From assembly GCF_020283565.1 (NCBI RefSeq), contig NC_060060.1, positions 18,600,001 through 18,664,000 on the forward strand: DNA of 64,000 nucleotides, given 5' to 3'. Made by a program: the position numbers and the translations under genes. The stretch's first letter is position 1. Each line of letters opens with the position of its first letter. Of this stretch, positions 34,929-46,500 are shown one piece after another. The notes beneath the pieces were generated by a model that had not been told where the DNA came from, did no database searches, and was given only the letters and a program-made list of their open reading frames with translations. This DNA is from Trifolium pratense. Lineage: Eukaryota; Streptophyta; Magnoliopsida; Fabales; Fabaceae.

Positions 34929-36347
34929 GTGCTTCCTTGTGCATGTGGAGAACAGGTCCAATTGAGCTGGAATTCGATTCTGAGATTGAGAAAGCAGCAC
35001 GAGCAAATCGTAAAGTGGAAGGAAGACATGTTTGAATCATACAATCAAGAGGCACTTTTAACTAGTTGCAAGTTCAATAATGTGTTTCTACAAATCATTA
35101 CCAAACAACTAGAAGCTCAATGTATGGTGCAAGCAACCTTTCAAAATAATCCTCATGTCAACACCTTCAATCTTGGAGTGAAGAATCACATGAATTGTTC
35201 TTATGGAGCTAATCTGAATCAAGCATTTCCTCAAGATCAACATTTTGAAGATCACCTTGAATCTTTTGAAGATACTCTTATCTTGGCCATGAAGATGACT
35301 CAAAGCAATTTTGAGGTGATGAAGGCAAACCAAGAGGTGTCAAGCGAACGTCATGAAGCCTCCATCAAACATCTCGAAAACCAAATGGGTCAACTAGTAA
35401 GGCAAGTCTCTTCTCTACAAACTCAAAGTGGTTTTTGTGGAAACACCACGGATCCTCGTAATGAAAGTTGTAATTCCATTAATTTGAGAAGTAGAGAAGT
35501 TTCATCACAAAAAGTTGTGGAGAATCCTAAGAATGATGAGAGTAAAAATGGTGTAGTAGAAAAAAATAAGGAAGAAAAAGCTTATGAGGGTGAAGTTGAA
35601 AAGAGAGTGGAGAATGAGTCTAGTGCCAAGAAAGGCAAGAAACCTCTTGTGAAGGATCCCAAGTTTCAAGTTCCTTCACCATATGCTAGAATGCCTTATC
35701 CTAGGATGAAGAGGGTCAAGAACCAAGACCTTGAAGTTTGTGGAGTGGTATCCGAATGTTTCAAAGTGGAAGTGCTAGAAGAAGTGGTAAAAGATGAGAA
35801 AGAAGAAGAGTGGGATCATGAGATTGAAATTTTTCTTCAAAACTTGGATAACCCCCTAGAAGAGGAGAAAGAGCCAAAGGCAATAAAAAAGCCACCGGAA
35901 TTGAAAGAACTTCCTCCTAAATGGAAGTATGTGTTTTTGGGTGGCGACTCTAGGAAACCCGTGATCATGAGTGATTTGCTCACTCCGCTAGAAGAGAATG
36001 ACTTGTTAAAAGAAGCGGAGAAAGTGAATGACGACCTAGGATGGGTCTTGGATGGTGTGGTTCCTATCTTTTGTTTGCACAAGGTGGGCAAAGAAGAAGA
36101 GCCCAATCCGGTTGTTAATCCTCAAAAGTCTTCCACTTCAACATTGAAAGCTTCGATGAAGAAAGGCCCTAAGAAATCTCCATCACGGTCTAGTAAGAAG
36201 GAAAGAACCAATTTGAAGACCGAAGGAAAAGATCTCAAGAGTGATTCGGGAAGTGTGAAATCATTACTATTTGATATTAATATTGCCCCTTTGGATGAAG
36301 AGAACAAGAGGAGCCGGGTTGAATCAAAGTTGAAGTATCCTCCCTAA
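34929..36347 (+). CDS. Gag-derived ORF of the Athila-like element (internally deleted)
   Basis: 472-aa ORF. It lacks an obvious retrotransposon capsid core and CCHC knuckle. It has a helix-rich block with KHLENQMGQLVRQVSSLQ (near residue 150), which resembles the post-capsid region of Athila gag, then INLRSREV. A late segment, ELPPKWKYVFLGGDSRKPVI followed by LGWVLDG, matches the stretch that in Athila polyproteins links the protease to reverse transcriptase. The C-terminus is Lys/Ser-rich. The ORF is therefore a fusion left by deletion of the capsid, protease and polymerase parts. Nearly everything else between the LTRs (36348-37787) is non-coding. Confidence 0.75.
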   Translation: MLPCACGEQVQLSWNSILRLRKQHEQIVKWKEDMFESYNQEALLTSCKFNNVFLQIITKQLEAQCMVQATFQNNPHVNTFNLGVKNHMNCSYGANLNQAFPQDQHFEDHLESFEDTLILAMKMTQSNFEVMKANQEVSSERHEASIKHLENQMGQLVRQVSSLQTQSGFCGNTTDPRNESCNSINLRSREVSSQKVVENPKNDESKNGVVEKNKEEKAYEGEVEKRVENESSAKKGKKPLVKDPKFQVPSPYARMPYPRMKRVKNQDLEVCGVVSECFKVEVLEEVVKDEKEEEWDHEIEIFLQNLDNPLEEEKEPKAIKKPPELKELPPKWKYVFLGGDSRKPVIMSDLLTPLEENDLLKEAEKVNDDLGWVLDGVVPIFCLHKVGKEEEPNPVVNPQKSSTSTLKASMKKGPKKSPSRSSKKERTNLKTEGKDLKSDSGSVKSLLFDINIAPLDEENKRSRVESKLKYPP

Positions 36348-39300
36348 CTTGTGATGAAGAAGCGTCAAGCTAATGACGAGAAAAAAAAGCGCTTCATGGG
36401 AGGCAACCCATGAGTTTACGGTCCTTTCTTCCCTTTCACTCTTATGCTACTTTTTGTAATAATAATTTGATGTTGCTTGGATTTGGCTGGATGTACTATT
36501 TTAACTTTGAATTTGAACTTTCTTTTGTTTGATTGTGGAATGGTTTTTACTTCTGGAGTTTGTTTCAATATTTTGGCATGTTCCTTCTAGTTACTTGAGT
36601 ATCAATTACTTGATTTTCTCCGTGTGTGATATGTGAAACCTGCAGTGCAATAGCTTGTTGCACTCATGTGATCAAGAGGCAAAGGAAGGGAACGCACACT
36701 TTTTGACCGGTTCTTTGATTCGACCCAACCGAGAGGTATTGAGCCAAACACTCCTTTTTCTTCTATGTGTGATATCCACTCATGTATTGTCTCTCGATTT
36801 TGCTTGTCGTCTTTTTATTTGATTGGTACTCTTGTAGCACACACGAGGCATGTTTCTTGGTACCTTTGAGCCTTTCTATCCACCCTTACATATAATTATC
36901 CTTTGCTTAACCAATTTGAGCTGAAAAAGAAAATGTCATTTTTGTAAAACCTTAAAGAAATTTTTGATGAAAAAAAGGAATGACTTTCTTGGAGGTTAGG
37001 CACCTAATTAGTGGTTGATGCGCATTACTCACTACTAAGTTTGGGGTTTCTCTTTGGAATTAGCAACAAATGAAGTTTGGGGTGAGGGTACTAGAGAACT
37101 TATAAAAGTTTTGATTTGAAGAATTGAGAAAAATTTCAAAAGTTGCAAGGCTTTAGTCATTTTGAAGAAAGAAAAAGTAAGGAAATGAAAAAAAAAAAGA
37201 TGAAGGAATGAAAAGAAAAAAAAAACATATAGAAAAGAAGTGATAGCCTTGAATTCAAAAGAATTGCAAAACTTTGTTTGATGTTTTGAAAAAGTTCTCT
37301 AGTCCACTATATTTCAAAAAGGGGTTTTGGTTTATGAAAATTTTGACCATAGGGGGATCTAACTCCAAGTTTTTCTACTACTTACCCAAAAATGTCACCA
37401 TCCACCCTAGCCAAGCCACGTTATAACCCTAAAAGACCTCTAATGTGTGTGCACAAAGTGAACCGAATGAATTCTTAGACTACTTGCAAAATTATTGTTG
37501 ACTTGCATTGATGTGTTGATTTGAGCGAATTACCAAAAACTGAAGAGTGCATGTGAGTAGTGTGATGAAATCATAGAGCCTTGGTCGAAAAGTGTGAACT
37601 ACTTGAAAATGTCTTGCGGGAACGGTTGTGCAATTGAGCATTGTTTGCAGGTGAATCATTGATCATCAGGTGAGTCTCACGTATGTATGATTCGAGTGAA
37701 TTTAAGGAAAATGCCAAGGTCTTGACACAAAAGCTTGAGGTAAAAGTTGTTTCCTTGAGGACAAGGAAAGGTTTAAGTTTGGGGTTGTGATGACAAATCG
37801 TCACACTCTCTAATCCATGCCTATTTTAGCAACATTAGATGCATTTTAGTAGGTTTTTAGCAATAAATATAAGAGAAATCTAACCATTAGCTTGATTACT
37901 TGTTTTGCAAGAAAACAGGAAAAACTGCAGGAAATTGCTGATTTTCACTACGCTGGGGGCGTAGCCCATCACGCGCCGCGTGATGGAGCTCACAGGGAGC
38001 CAGGATTTTTACTCTGATCACGCGCGGCGTGATGCCTTACCACGCGCGGCGTGAAGCTTTGCTGAAGAAGAAGATTGCTCTCTGACTTGATCACGCGCCG
38101 CGTGATTCTGTTACCACGCGCGGCGTAGTTGATGGAATTGCAACCACGCGCGGCGTGATAGATCTGGCGCGCGGCGTGGTTGCCTTCTGTATATATAGTT
38201 TCTGCATAATTCTGTTTTCTGGTTGGAAAATTCTGCAAAATTGATCTACACTCTGGTTTTGGAACTTCCAGATCGCGATTCAAGACTCCAGAGGATAGCT
38301 CCAAGCACGTCGAGAGCATGGATTCACAAGCCATGGCGATGAAGCGAGGAAGCGAACGAAGCACGATGAGGAGCTAAACTCCTTTGAAGGTAGAATCTAG
38401 GATAGTTTAGGATGTAGTTCAACTGAATGTAATCTGCAAATGTTGTAAGAATTTACTCTCTCTATAGTGTTCATCCAATGCAAATCTGTTTTTAATGCTT
38501 TATAATCCTTCATTAGTGTTATAATGATTTCGAGTTAAGTCACGTGCGAGAGTATTGATTTAATTTCTGAACTGAATTGTATTGAGCACTCGAGTGTCTC
38601 CGGTCGAGAGATTGAGGCATAGAGTGTAGCGAACGATTGACGCGCGTTAATATCATTCGTTGTAGGTAGCTACCGCCCGAGAGATCGGGGGAGTATCGAC
38701 AACGAATAGAGTGGATTTTGACAAGAGATTGCGATTCACTAATTTGTCGATCTAGTTGTGAACACTTGAGTAAATTCCTACGACATAGTAGATTGCATGT
38801 GGTTTAGCTATAGACTAGATGATTCCGATGATTCTACCTCGCTTTTCCTTTATATCAAAGCACGTTTTCTAGCAATTCATTACTCAACATACCCCCAATT
38901 TATGTGTATTTTCTGTAAAATGTCTATGAACACAATTCGACTAGTTTGATCACACAATCCCTGTGGATCGATATTTTTATTACTACGTGGTTTTCGTGCA
39001 CTTGCGAAATATTCCATCACTTACCTTAAGAATTTCCACGACAATGAACTTGTCCTGCAAAAAAATTTCCATTCAATTAACTCAACGTAATATTTGGGTT
39101 GATAGGCTCACAACAATAAAAAATGCAGACATAACCTTAAAAAAGTATACACCAAATAAATGTCTCACATGTTAATACATTCTTAAGAAGTACAACAGTA
39201 GAATAGAAGATGAAGTAAAGTAGCAGATCCAGGGTCTTATACTCTTCTCAATATACTTATGAGAAATAACGTATACATTAGAGAATTTACCTTAAGAAGT

Positions 39301-40209
39301 TTCAAGGGAGTGAATTTTGGTAGCACTTTGGACTTAATTGTCTTGTCTCAATTTAGAGGCTTAAGCAACAACTCAACACTCTGCAAATAAAAAATTAACT
39401 TTAGACTTTGTCTCAATTTAAGTTAAGATGGATTTAAATTCAAAACTTATGGAATAGCAACACACCTTTTTATTGAAGTTCCAATACATAAAGTTGACAT
39501 CTCCAAGGATGTTTGTTGTGCGGAGGTCCTCCACAAACATCAGCACTCCCCAGCCTACAAAACCAATGAATTAATACAGCAAATAAATGGCTCAAAAAAT
39601 GGTCAAAAAATGTGTAACATGCAACATATACCAGAGCTAATTGGAAGGCCAATCACAAAGGCATTGGATGAATATTTTGAAATCTGCATAAAACAAACAG
39701 ATAAAGATGTCACATTTCATAGATATTTGTTATATTCAGGGAAAGAACTAAAACATATACAAAAGTAATCATAACACTTATCATGGCCTTCAAATCTGAA
39801 CTGACGTCATCGGCATTTACAAGAACACTGCAATCAAATAATAATTCAATTAGATTGAAACAAGTTGTTCAATATTATAAACATCATATTGATCAATAGT
39901 TACCGTATAGAGGAGAAACAATTTTAAAATCCAAATCGGAAATGGTTGTCCCAACGTAATTTTCACCGATGTTAAGTCCAATTAACCTTCCACGAGTTTT
40001 CAGCAAAGCTGACAACATTTCCAAGAGTTTGATGAGCTTCATTTTCTCGAGATAACTGCAAAATTGAAAATGGATCAAATAAAACCTAATAGCGATATTG
40101 GAAGAGGAGACGGAGGCGAGACCTGTCGTGTGATGTGATTTGGTGCGGCGCAAGTTTGAACCATAATAAAATTTGATCTCCTATTTATATACCTCTCCTA
40201 ATAAAATTA

Positions 40210-40400
40210 GGGTTTTGCTAACGAGTGGCCCCGGGGCACTCTTTAAGCATTTCATTTTTTAAAAAAATATTTATTCAAAAAATTAAACACTACAATTTCC
40301 AATGCATATACTTTATGTAGTTCCATAAAAATTATATAAAAAAACTTACTATTAATTAAGATTTTAAATAATGTCCCGAGAGCACTCGTTAGCATTTGTC
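40210..40400. mobile_element. MITE with GCTAACGAGTG ends
   Basis: Left GCTAACGAGTGGCCCCGGGG and right (inverted) GCTAACGAGTGCTCTCGGGA. It lies between the promoter of RuvX-like copy C and the shared spacer, and is absent from the equivalent place in copy B. Confidence 0.7.
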
Positions 40401-40899
40401 ATAATGGTCGATTCAATTTGTAGTTTTGCATAAGAGCCTCCCTTCAATTATAAAAATAATTTTTTTATGAATTTATTATCTTTTACATAAATATTGATAA
40501 TTGATAATGACTAGAATGATTTTTATTTTATTCCATACATATTGCACAAGTACTACTACTATAATATCCTAGTTGAATTATACTTGAGTAATGGAAGAAA
40601 TGAGATACGCATTATTGACATAGAAATGGAATGTTGTGGGTTCTCTTTTTGTTTATGCAAGATCTTCATGGCATGATATAGATTGCTCTTGTCGACATAT
40701 TGGTCCTCTTTGTAGGGACGCGATAGTTCCAATCACACACTAAATATGCATGTAACTAAAAGATTGATTGAAGATCAGAGGTTGATTGGTCAATTTCTTG
40801 CAAGTTGGTGTTGATGATCACGTCGGCTATATAGAGAATGGAGGTCCTATTTTTATCATATGCATTCACTCAAGACATCGTTTTTGGACACTTGTATAC

Positions 40900-41640
40900 T
40901 AGTAGTGTGTTGACCAAATCAAATTAAAACTATATACGATAATATATATTTTAGATAGTTTATTGCGGTGCTATACTATAAGAAATCTTTAAGTAACGAG
41001 TTGAGTATTGTACTTAGAGTAAGCTTGTAAGTAACTCCAAATTGTGAACTTAGTCAAGGGTGTGGACTAGGTATTAGTTTTATGGGAGTGTGACTCCTTG
41101 CAGATTGATGTTGATTGTAAACACAGGTTGTGTTGATTGATAGAAGTGGGCGGAAGTTCTCATATCTAGGAGTTCCTGGGTAGAAGTTTCACGGGTAGTG
41201 TCTAGGTGATAAGTCATAAACGGAGTGTTTATTGAGGGCTTTGAACTAGAACTATTATAGTGGATTTTCTTCCTAGATTAGTATCCCCAGATTATGTGAC
41301 GTTGCACCGAATTGGGTTAACAACTCATCTGTGTTATTTATGTCCTGCACTTTATTATTATCTTGTTTGTACTGGTACGAAATGCTTCAACATCTGTCTC
41401 AACATCAGTATAGTATTGCTCCTGACATGTATTGGAGCATCGTGTAGAACATCTGCTGTTTATGTTTTTCAGTATTTGTTTTTAATGTTATATGTCTTCC
41501 CGTATTATTCATGACAAACCGAATATCTCGACATCTTGTACAACATCTGGTTCTGCTATACCAAATTTCACAAATTAATCTTGGATCAAGGATATATGGA
41601 CAAAAATGCTGATCAATCTCCCGATCTTGCGATGCAAACA
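40900..41640. mobile_element. Probable LTR remnant (Copia/SIRE-like)
   Basis: TAGTGGATTTTCTTCCTAGA, then TATCCCCAGATTATGTGACG and GAATTGGGTTAACAACTC near 41255-41330 have the wording typical of large Copia LTRs near the polyadenylation region. No boundaries, primer site or ORFs were found. From 41640 to 43500 I see only a SINE end, a MITE fragment and AT-rich spacer. Confidence 0.4.
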
Positions 41641-41894
41641 TGATTCAAATTTAGATTAACCCAATCATTCATATTTGCATGGAAAAATTGGTGTCTACTA
41701 TTAAAGTCCTATACCCCACACCATCATAGTCATGGAACAATCAACTTTTTTCTTTTGATGAAAAACAAAATCAACTTTTTATTCACAGTAAAAATAATGG
41801 CAAACATATCAATTATTTCTCCAACAAATCATACAAACTATACAACAGAACATATTTACATCATGATATAAATAAATATTTTGACCATCAATAT

Positions 41895-41992
41895 TATATA
41901 ATGCAGGAGCCGGTATTCGAACCTCGGACACTCTACTTATTCATTTTTAAGGTGAAATTTCTAGTCACTAGGCTATTAGATAAAAAAAAATT
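41895..41992 (+). mobile_element. 3' half of a tRNA-derived SINE
   Basis: Matches the 3' part of the 20168 SINE: GGTATTCGAACCTCGGACAC (B-box region), CTTATTCA, TAAGGTGAA, CTAGTCACTAGGC and a terminal A-run. The 5' part is missing. Confidence 0.65.
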
Positions 41993-42184
41993 CTCATATA
42001 GAAGAATTAAATCTTATAGGTATTAATATCTTTCAATCTGGCACCAGCTAGACTTGGACACTTAGAGGGGCTAAAATTTGCAACATGAATTAAAATGTAT
42101 CTCAAATGCATGGGACACATGTGAAGCAGATACTGCCACCAACACCATGGCACCATTACTCCTAGCTTTCATTATTGTTTTAAG

Positions 42185-42300
42185 GGTTATGTTAACTTGT
42201 GCCCTTAGGGCACATGTTAAGCTACCTAAAAATAGAAATATAGCATTTAATGATACAAAGAATTTAATGTTTAGATAATTGAATACACCACAAGTTCAAT
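42185..42300. mobile_element. MITE fragment, GTTAACATGTGC family
   Basis: Starts AAGGGTTATGTTAACTTGTG and CCCTTAGGGCACATGTTAAG, then ATTTAATGTTTAGATAATTG. The same words recur at 55927-56105 and 56265-56400. Confidence 0.55.
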
Positions 42301-43529
42301 AAATATTTTCCACAACTAGACTTGAAAAGTTGTTATCCAACACATGAAAAAATAATCAACAAAACTTAAAAAGTAGCACATGAGGAGCAAAGGTGAAGGG
42401 ATAGAGTTTCAGATGAGGGAGCAGTGGAGTTCTATATGTGTAATGATAGAAATAAAAACAATAAATTAGGGGAGTCAGCCCCCAATAACACAAGTAGTAT
42501 TCCCTTTTCTTTTTCTTTTTTTCTTAAAACGAAATGTCAAGTACTACTAAAATTCACAACTATAAAGATATTCAGCTTAGCAATATCGACATTCTCACGC
42601 AGGTTAAACTTTACGGATAACCTGTATTTCGTCTATCTTTTCTAACGATTTGATGAAAGCAGAATTGAAAACAAGAAAAACGATGCACTCAAAGCGTTGC
42701 CATCCGCCATTACCATCTCTCTCAACGATACTCAAATTCCATTTGTTGTAGAGAATTGGAATTGATTCTTTTCGTGGAGGTGTTTTGAGATGCTCTTCAA
42801 TTTTTAGCTTTCATCAATCAATATTCTTCACTATCGCTGTTGCCATCTACGCCAGCAACAACTATAACCAATCTAAACAAAGATTCAATACAACATTGTG
42901 CCATTAAGTTGAACCTCCGCAACGTGTGCAATTTGACAATGAGCTCCAGTCTCAACGAATTTTCAAAATAATTAAATTCAATTGAATTTATTAGTAAGAA
43001 TCTTCTTATTGCAGACATGGTTGGCATTGAGAATTACATGGTGAAAGTGGAACCGCCACGAAGGAGCTGTACATTTCCAGACACACTGCTTCTTAGATGG
43101 AGTCTTTTCTTTTTAAAATTAAAAAAAAAAAAAAAATACTATTAACCTATAAATAAATTGGGGATTAGTAAGCACGAAATACATATTCCACTCATTCTTG
43201 CCTTTCGTATACTAACTCTGTCATAAAGAATAGCAGCGCTCGTAATATATTGTAATGTGCAAGCTTCTTTTGGAAATACAACAATTACATTACCATACTT
43301 TTGCTAGAGTTGTGGTTTGACATATAATTCATAAACACAGATCAGTATACGTGCAATGCACATATCAAAAAACCTAGTATACATAGCTATTATAAATTTG
43401 ATGATAGGCTTCAAAACTTTAATTTAATACTATAACAAATTAAGAATCTGTCAGTATTTGTTAGTTATTTTGGCAGCTCAGGTATAATTTTACCACAAAA
43501 AATGTGTGCTGAGAGAAGTATCGACTTTA

Positions 43530-46500
43530 TCAGCACTCTATCCGAACAGCGCCACTCTCAGACTTAATAAACTTAGGCTTCCTAACTACTTGTTCTAAGC
43601 ACTGAATAACATCACCAATCTGAAAATCATGACAGTTACTGATAACTAGTCCACATTCAGTTCCCTTCTTCACAGAATCCACATCCTGCTTCTCCCTCTT
43701 AAGAGATGAACAAGGTCCTTCAAACACCAGTTCACCGCTCCGTAGAAGCCTCATGGTTGCTGACCTGTTCACAAGACCTTCAACAACCTTACAACCAGCT
43801 ATTTTCACATCTGGTCCCTTAGATTTGCTCCCTTTCACTTCAAATATATTCAGCACTTCTGCTTGCCCGGCTACGTGAGTCTCGGATGTACCTGGGGCCT
43901 TCTCTATTATCAAATTGGCTATGTCTTCCAATAAGTGGTAAATCACTCGATGCACAATTACCTACAACCAAACAAACAGATATATCTAATGTGATTGAGA
44001 TTTTCAAATTTAGGGATCATTCAGACTAAGTTGACGTCTTATAATTTTAGGGAGTAAAGTAGTGATTACTCATAGTTAAATATTGGAATAAGATTGAAAA
44101 TACCTTGATACTAGCACGAGTTGCTGCCTGGCTAAGAGAAATAGGTGGACTCTTGACATTGAATCCAACTATACATGCACCGCAAGCTTGTGCCAAGTCC
44201 ACATCAGATTGAGAAATAGGCCCCACGCCAACATGGACAATATTCACAGAAACCTGGCAATGAAATTATAGACTGGTTATTGTGCAGCAACGAATAGTAA
44301 ATAATAGAAAAACAACACTAAACTTTTGCACTCCAGTGAATGGCGTCAGTTTATATCTCTAAACATTTGGACAAAGCACCAGCCATGTTACTATGACACA
44401 TTTAAATTATTAGAATTTAAGAGATAGAAAACAGCAAAAATTGAACACCTGAGGCTAATAACTTGATCAAAGATGCTTCAACACAAAAACAGAAAAAGGT
44501 TTAAGCTCTTGTGTTCATACTGATCAATGTGTTCTTCGTTAAATATTACAAACACTTTGTTCAAAACCTATTGTTTTATTTTTACTTGTAACTGACGTAC
44601 TGATTTCCAATTAATATAAAATCTGTTGAAAAGGCCTTCCACACCTTTGCTCTTTTTGTGGGCGAGCATGTACGTGTATGCAAAACGAAAAGTTTACCGT
44701 GTTATTATAATAAAATCATTGCATACCTGAGGACTATTTAAAGTTGTCAATGCATCTGTAACGGCTTGAACAGTTCCCTGAACATCTCCTTTTACAATTA
44801 CTGGCAATTCAACCCTCAGCGGAACCTCCTCAGTATCATCTGAAGAAGTTGGGATATTCTGCACCATCTTGCCCCTAAGCCTGTCCTCTTCAAATTTCTT
44901 TTTCCTACCAGAACTAAGCATTCTAGCTCGCTCCTCAGAATGAACAGCAATGACATCATCACCGGCCATTGGCAGCCCTCGAAGCCCTTCAATCTCAACA
45001 GGCATTGCCGGAGTTGCTTGTTGAGTTGACCTCCCTGCTGCATCTTTAATAGCCCTGATTTTTCCCCACTGTGAGCCAACAACCACATGCTGTCCACAAA
45101 CTAAAGTCCCTTCCTTCACTATAGTAGTCACCAATGGACCCCGTCCTTTGTCAAGTCTTGCTTCAACCACATATGCTTGAGCAGGCCCATCAAATCGTGC
45201 TTTAAGATCCATCATATCAGCCTGAAGGAGTAAAGCTACCTCTAGGTTATCCAGTCCAGTCTTTTTAATCGCTGAAACTTCAACGACCTGAATATCCCCA
45301 CCCATCTCCTCCAGCAGCAAGCCCTCGGAAGCAAGCTGTAGTTTTACTTTTTCAGGATTTGCACCTGGTTTATCACATTTATTGATTGCAACTACAATTG
45401 GTACATTAGCTGATTTTGCGTGGGACACGGCTTCAAGTGTTTGGGGCATTACACCATCATCTGCAGCAACAACTAGCACTACTATATCTGTGACTGCTGC
45501 ACCTCTTGCACGCATTGCACTAAATGCAGCATGACCAGGAGTATCAAGAAATGTGATTGATGCTCCTGATGACATGCCCACCACAAAGGCACCAAGATGC
45601 TGAGTAATGCCACCAGCCTCCCTGGCTGCCACTGATGTTTGACGCAAGGCATCAAGAAGAGAAGTTTTGCCGTGATCAACATGGCCCATCACTGTTACAA
45701 CTGCAGGACGTGGTAAAATTTCTGAACCTTCAGTTGAATGTAACCTCTTAACATTGACGCCAACCTCCTGCAACAGCCAACAATAATGAACCAATTAAGG
45801 CATACCAGAATCCAAATATGCATCATGAAGCAAATTAAGAAAAACAAAAGAGATTGGAGAGTGGCGGAGAGGTTTTTGAGTTATTGTTCCAGAAATAAGG
45901 CAAACAGAAAAGTTATAAGAATACCCAAGTATAATAATGCTTTGATTATGGATTGAAACTAAAATATTTACCCAAACCTGTACCAAGACTTTAGGCCTAG
46001 TCTTGTCCATTACTTATTTTCCCTTTATTTCCTATGCATATTGCGCATTTAAAAAGATGGGGGGGGGTGGGGGGGGGGGGGGTGGGGGGGGGGGGGATGC
46101 GCAAAATTTAATAATGCCAACTAATAATTTCAGGAAAAGTATATCTCAAACACCGTTGATTTCCATCAAAATTTTGCTTGCAGACTTTATCCCAAGTAAC
46201 TAAAAATATTTATTAATGATAACTTTGAATCTTATAAGCTTCAAGTGAAGAAAAATAAGTAAAATATAAGCAAAATATTTTTTCCAAGCAAGTTGTTATT
46301 TACAAATGGGAAAAGACTGACAATTGACAAGCAAGCATTGGAATCAAAAGAAGGTACTAGTTTCCTATATTCACTGATTTAACATCATCTGTGACTGAGA
46401 AGAATATACCATTGCAGCAAGCTCGGCAATATCCATACCGAGAGGATCAAACTCTGATTCAATCTTTTCACCAACATTTGTGAGAATATCTTGCAAAGAA

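Larger units (their letters stand above)
33581..39019 (+). mobile_element. Non-autonomous Athila-like (Ty3/Gypsy) LTR retrotransposon
   Basis: Complete 5439-bp element. The 5' LTR is 33581-34812 and the 3' LTR 37788-39019, both 1232 bp, starting TGATGACAAATCG and ending ATTCCATCA. By eye I found three base differences between them (near 33990, 34042 and 34780). The TSD CTTAC lies at 33576-33580 and 39020-39024. The primer-binding site TGGCGCCGTTGCCGGGGA (34819-34836) starts 6 bp after the LTR and fits tRNA-Asp, as in Athila. The polypurine tract AAGTTTGGGGTTG directly precedes the 3' LTR. The interior has one gag-like ORF and a segment typical of Athila, AAGCGCTTCATGGGAGGCAA (36388-36407). 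Reverse transcriptase, RNase H and integrase are absent, so mobilisation must have used enzymes from another element. Confidence 0.93.
33325..40042 (-). pseudogene. RuvX/YqgF-like gene, tandem copy C, split by an LTR element
   Basis: Exon 1 (40042-39904) matches copy A including the GLN substitution and the frame-breaking TACG at its end. Later exons lie at about 39826-39780 (exon 2), 39690-39640, 39560-39470 and 39383-39295. The last of these has a stop inside LLKPLN. A 3' exon encoding DKFIVVEILK (about 39055-39025) ends exactly where the Athila-like element sits. Beyond the element (33330-33580) a duplicated intron plus exon appears, encoding KFTAVG, the best match to the family's DK.AA.GIL block. 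Copies A and C share derived changes and look like sister duplicates. Confidence 0.65.

Noticed and set aside
46003..46203. Small plus-strand ORF with poly-Gly
   Set aside because: Created by the G-run in an IF-2 intron.
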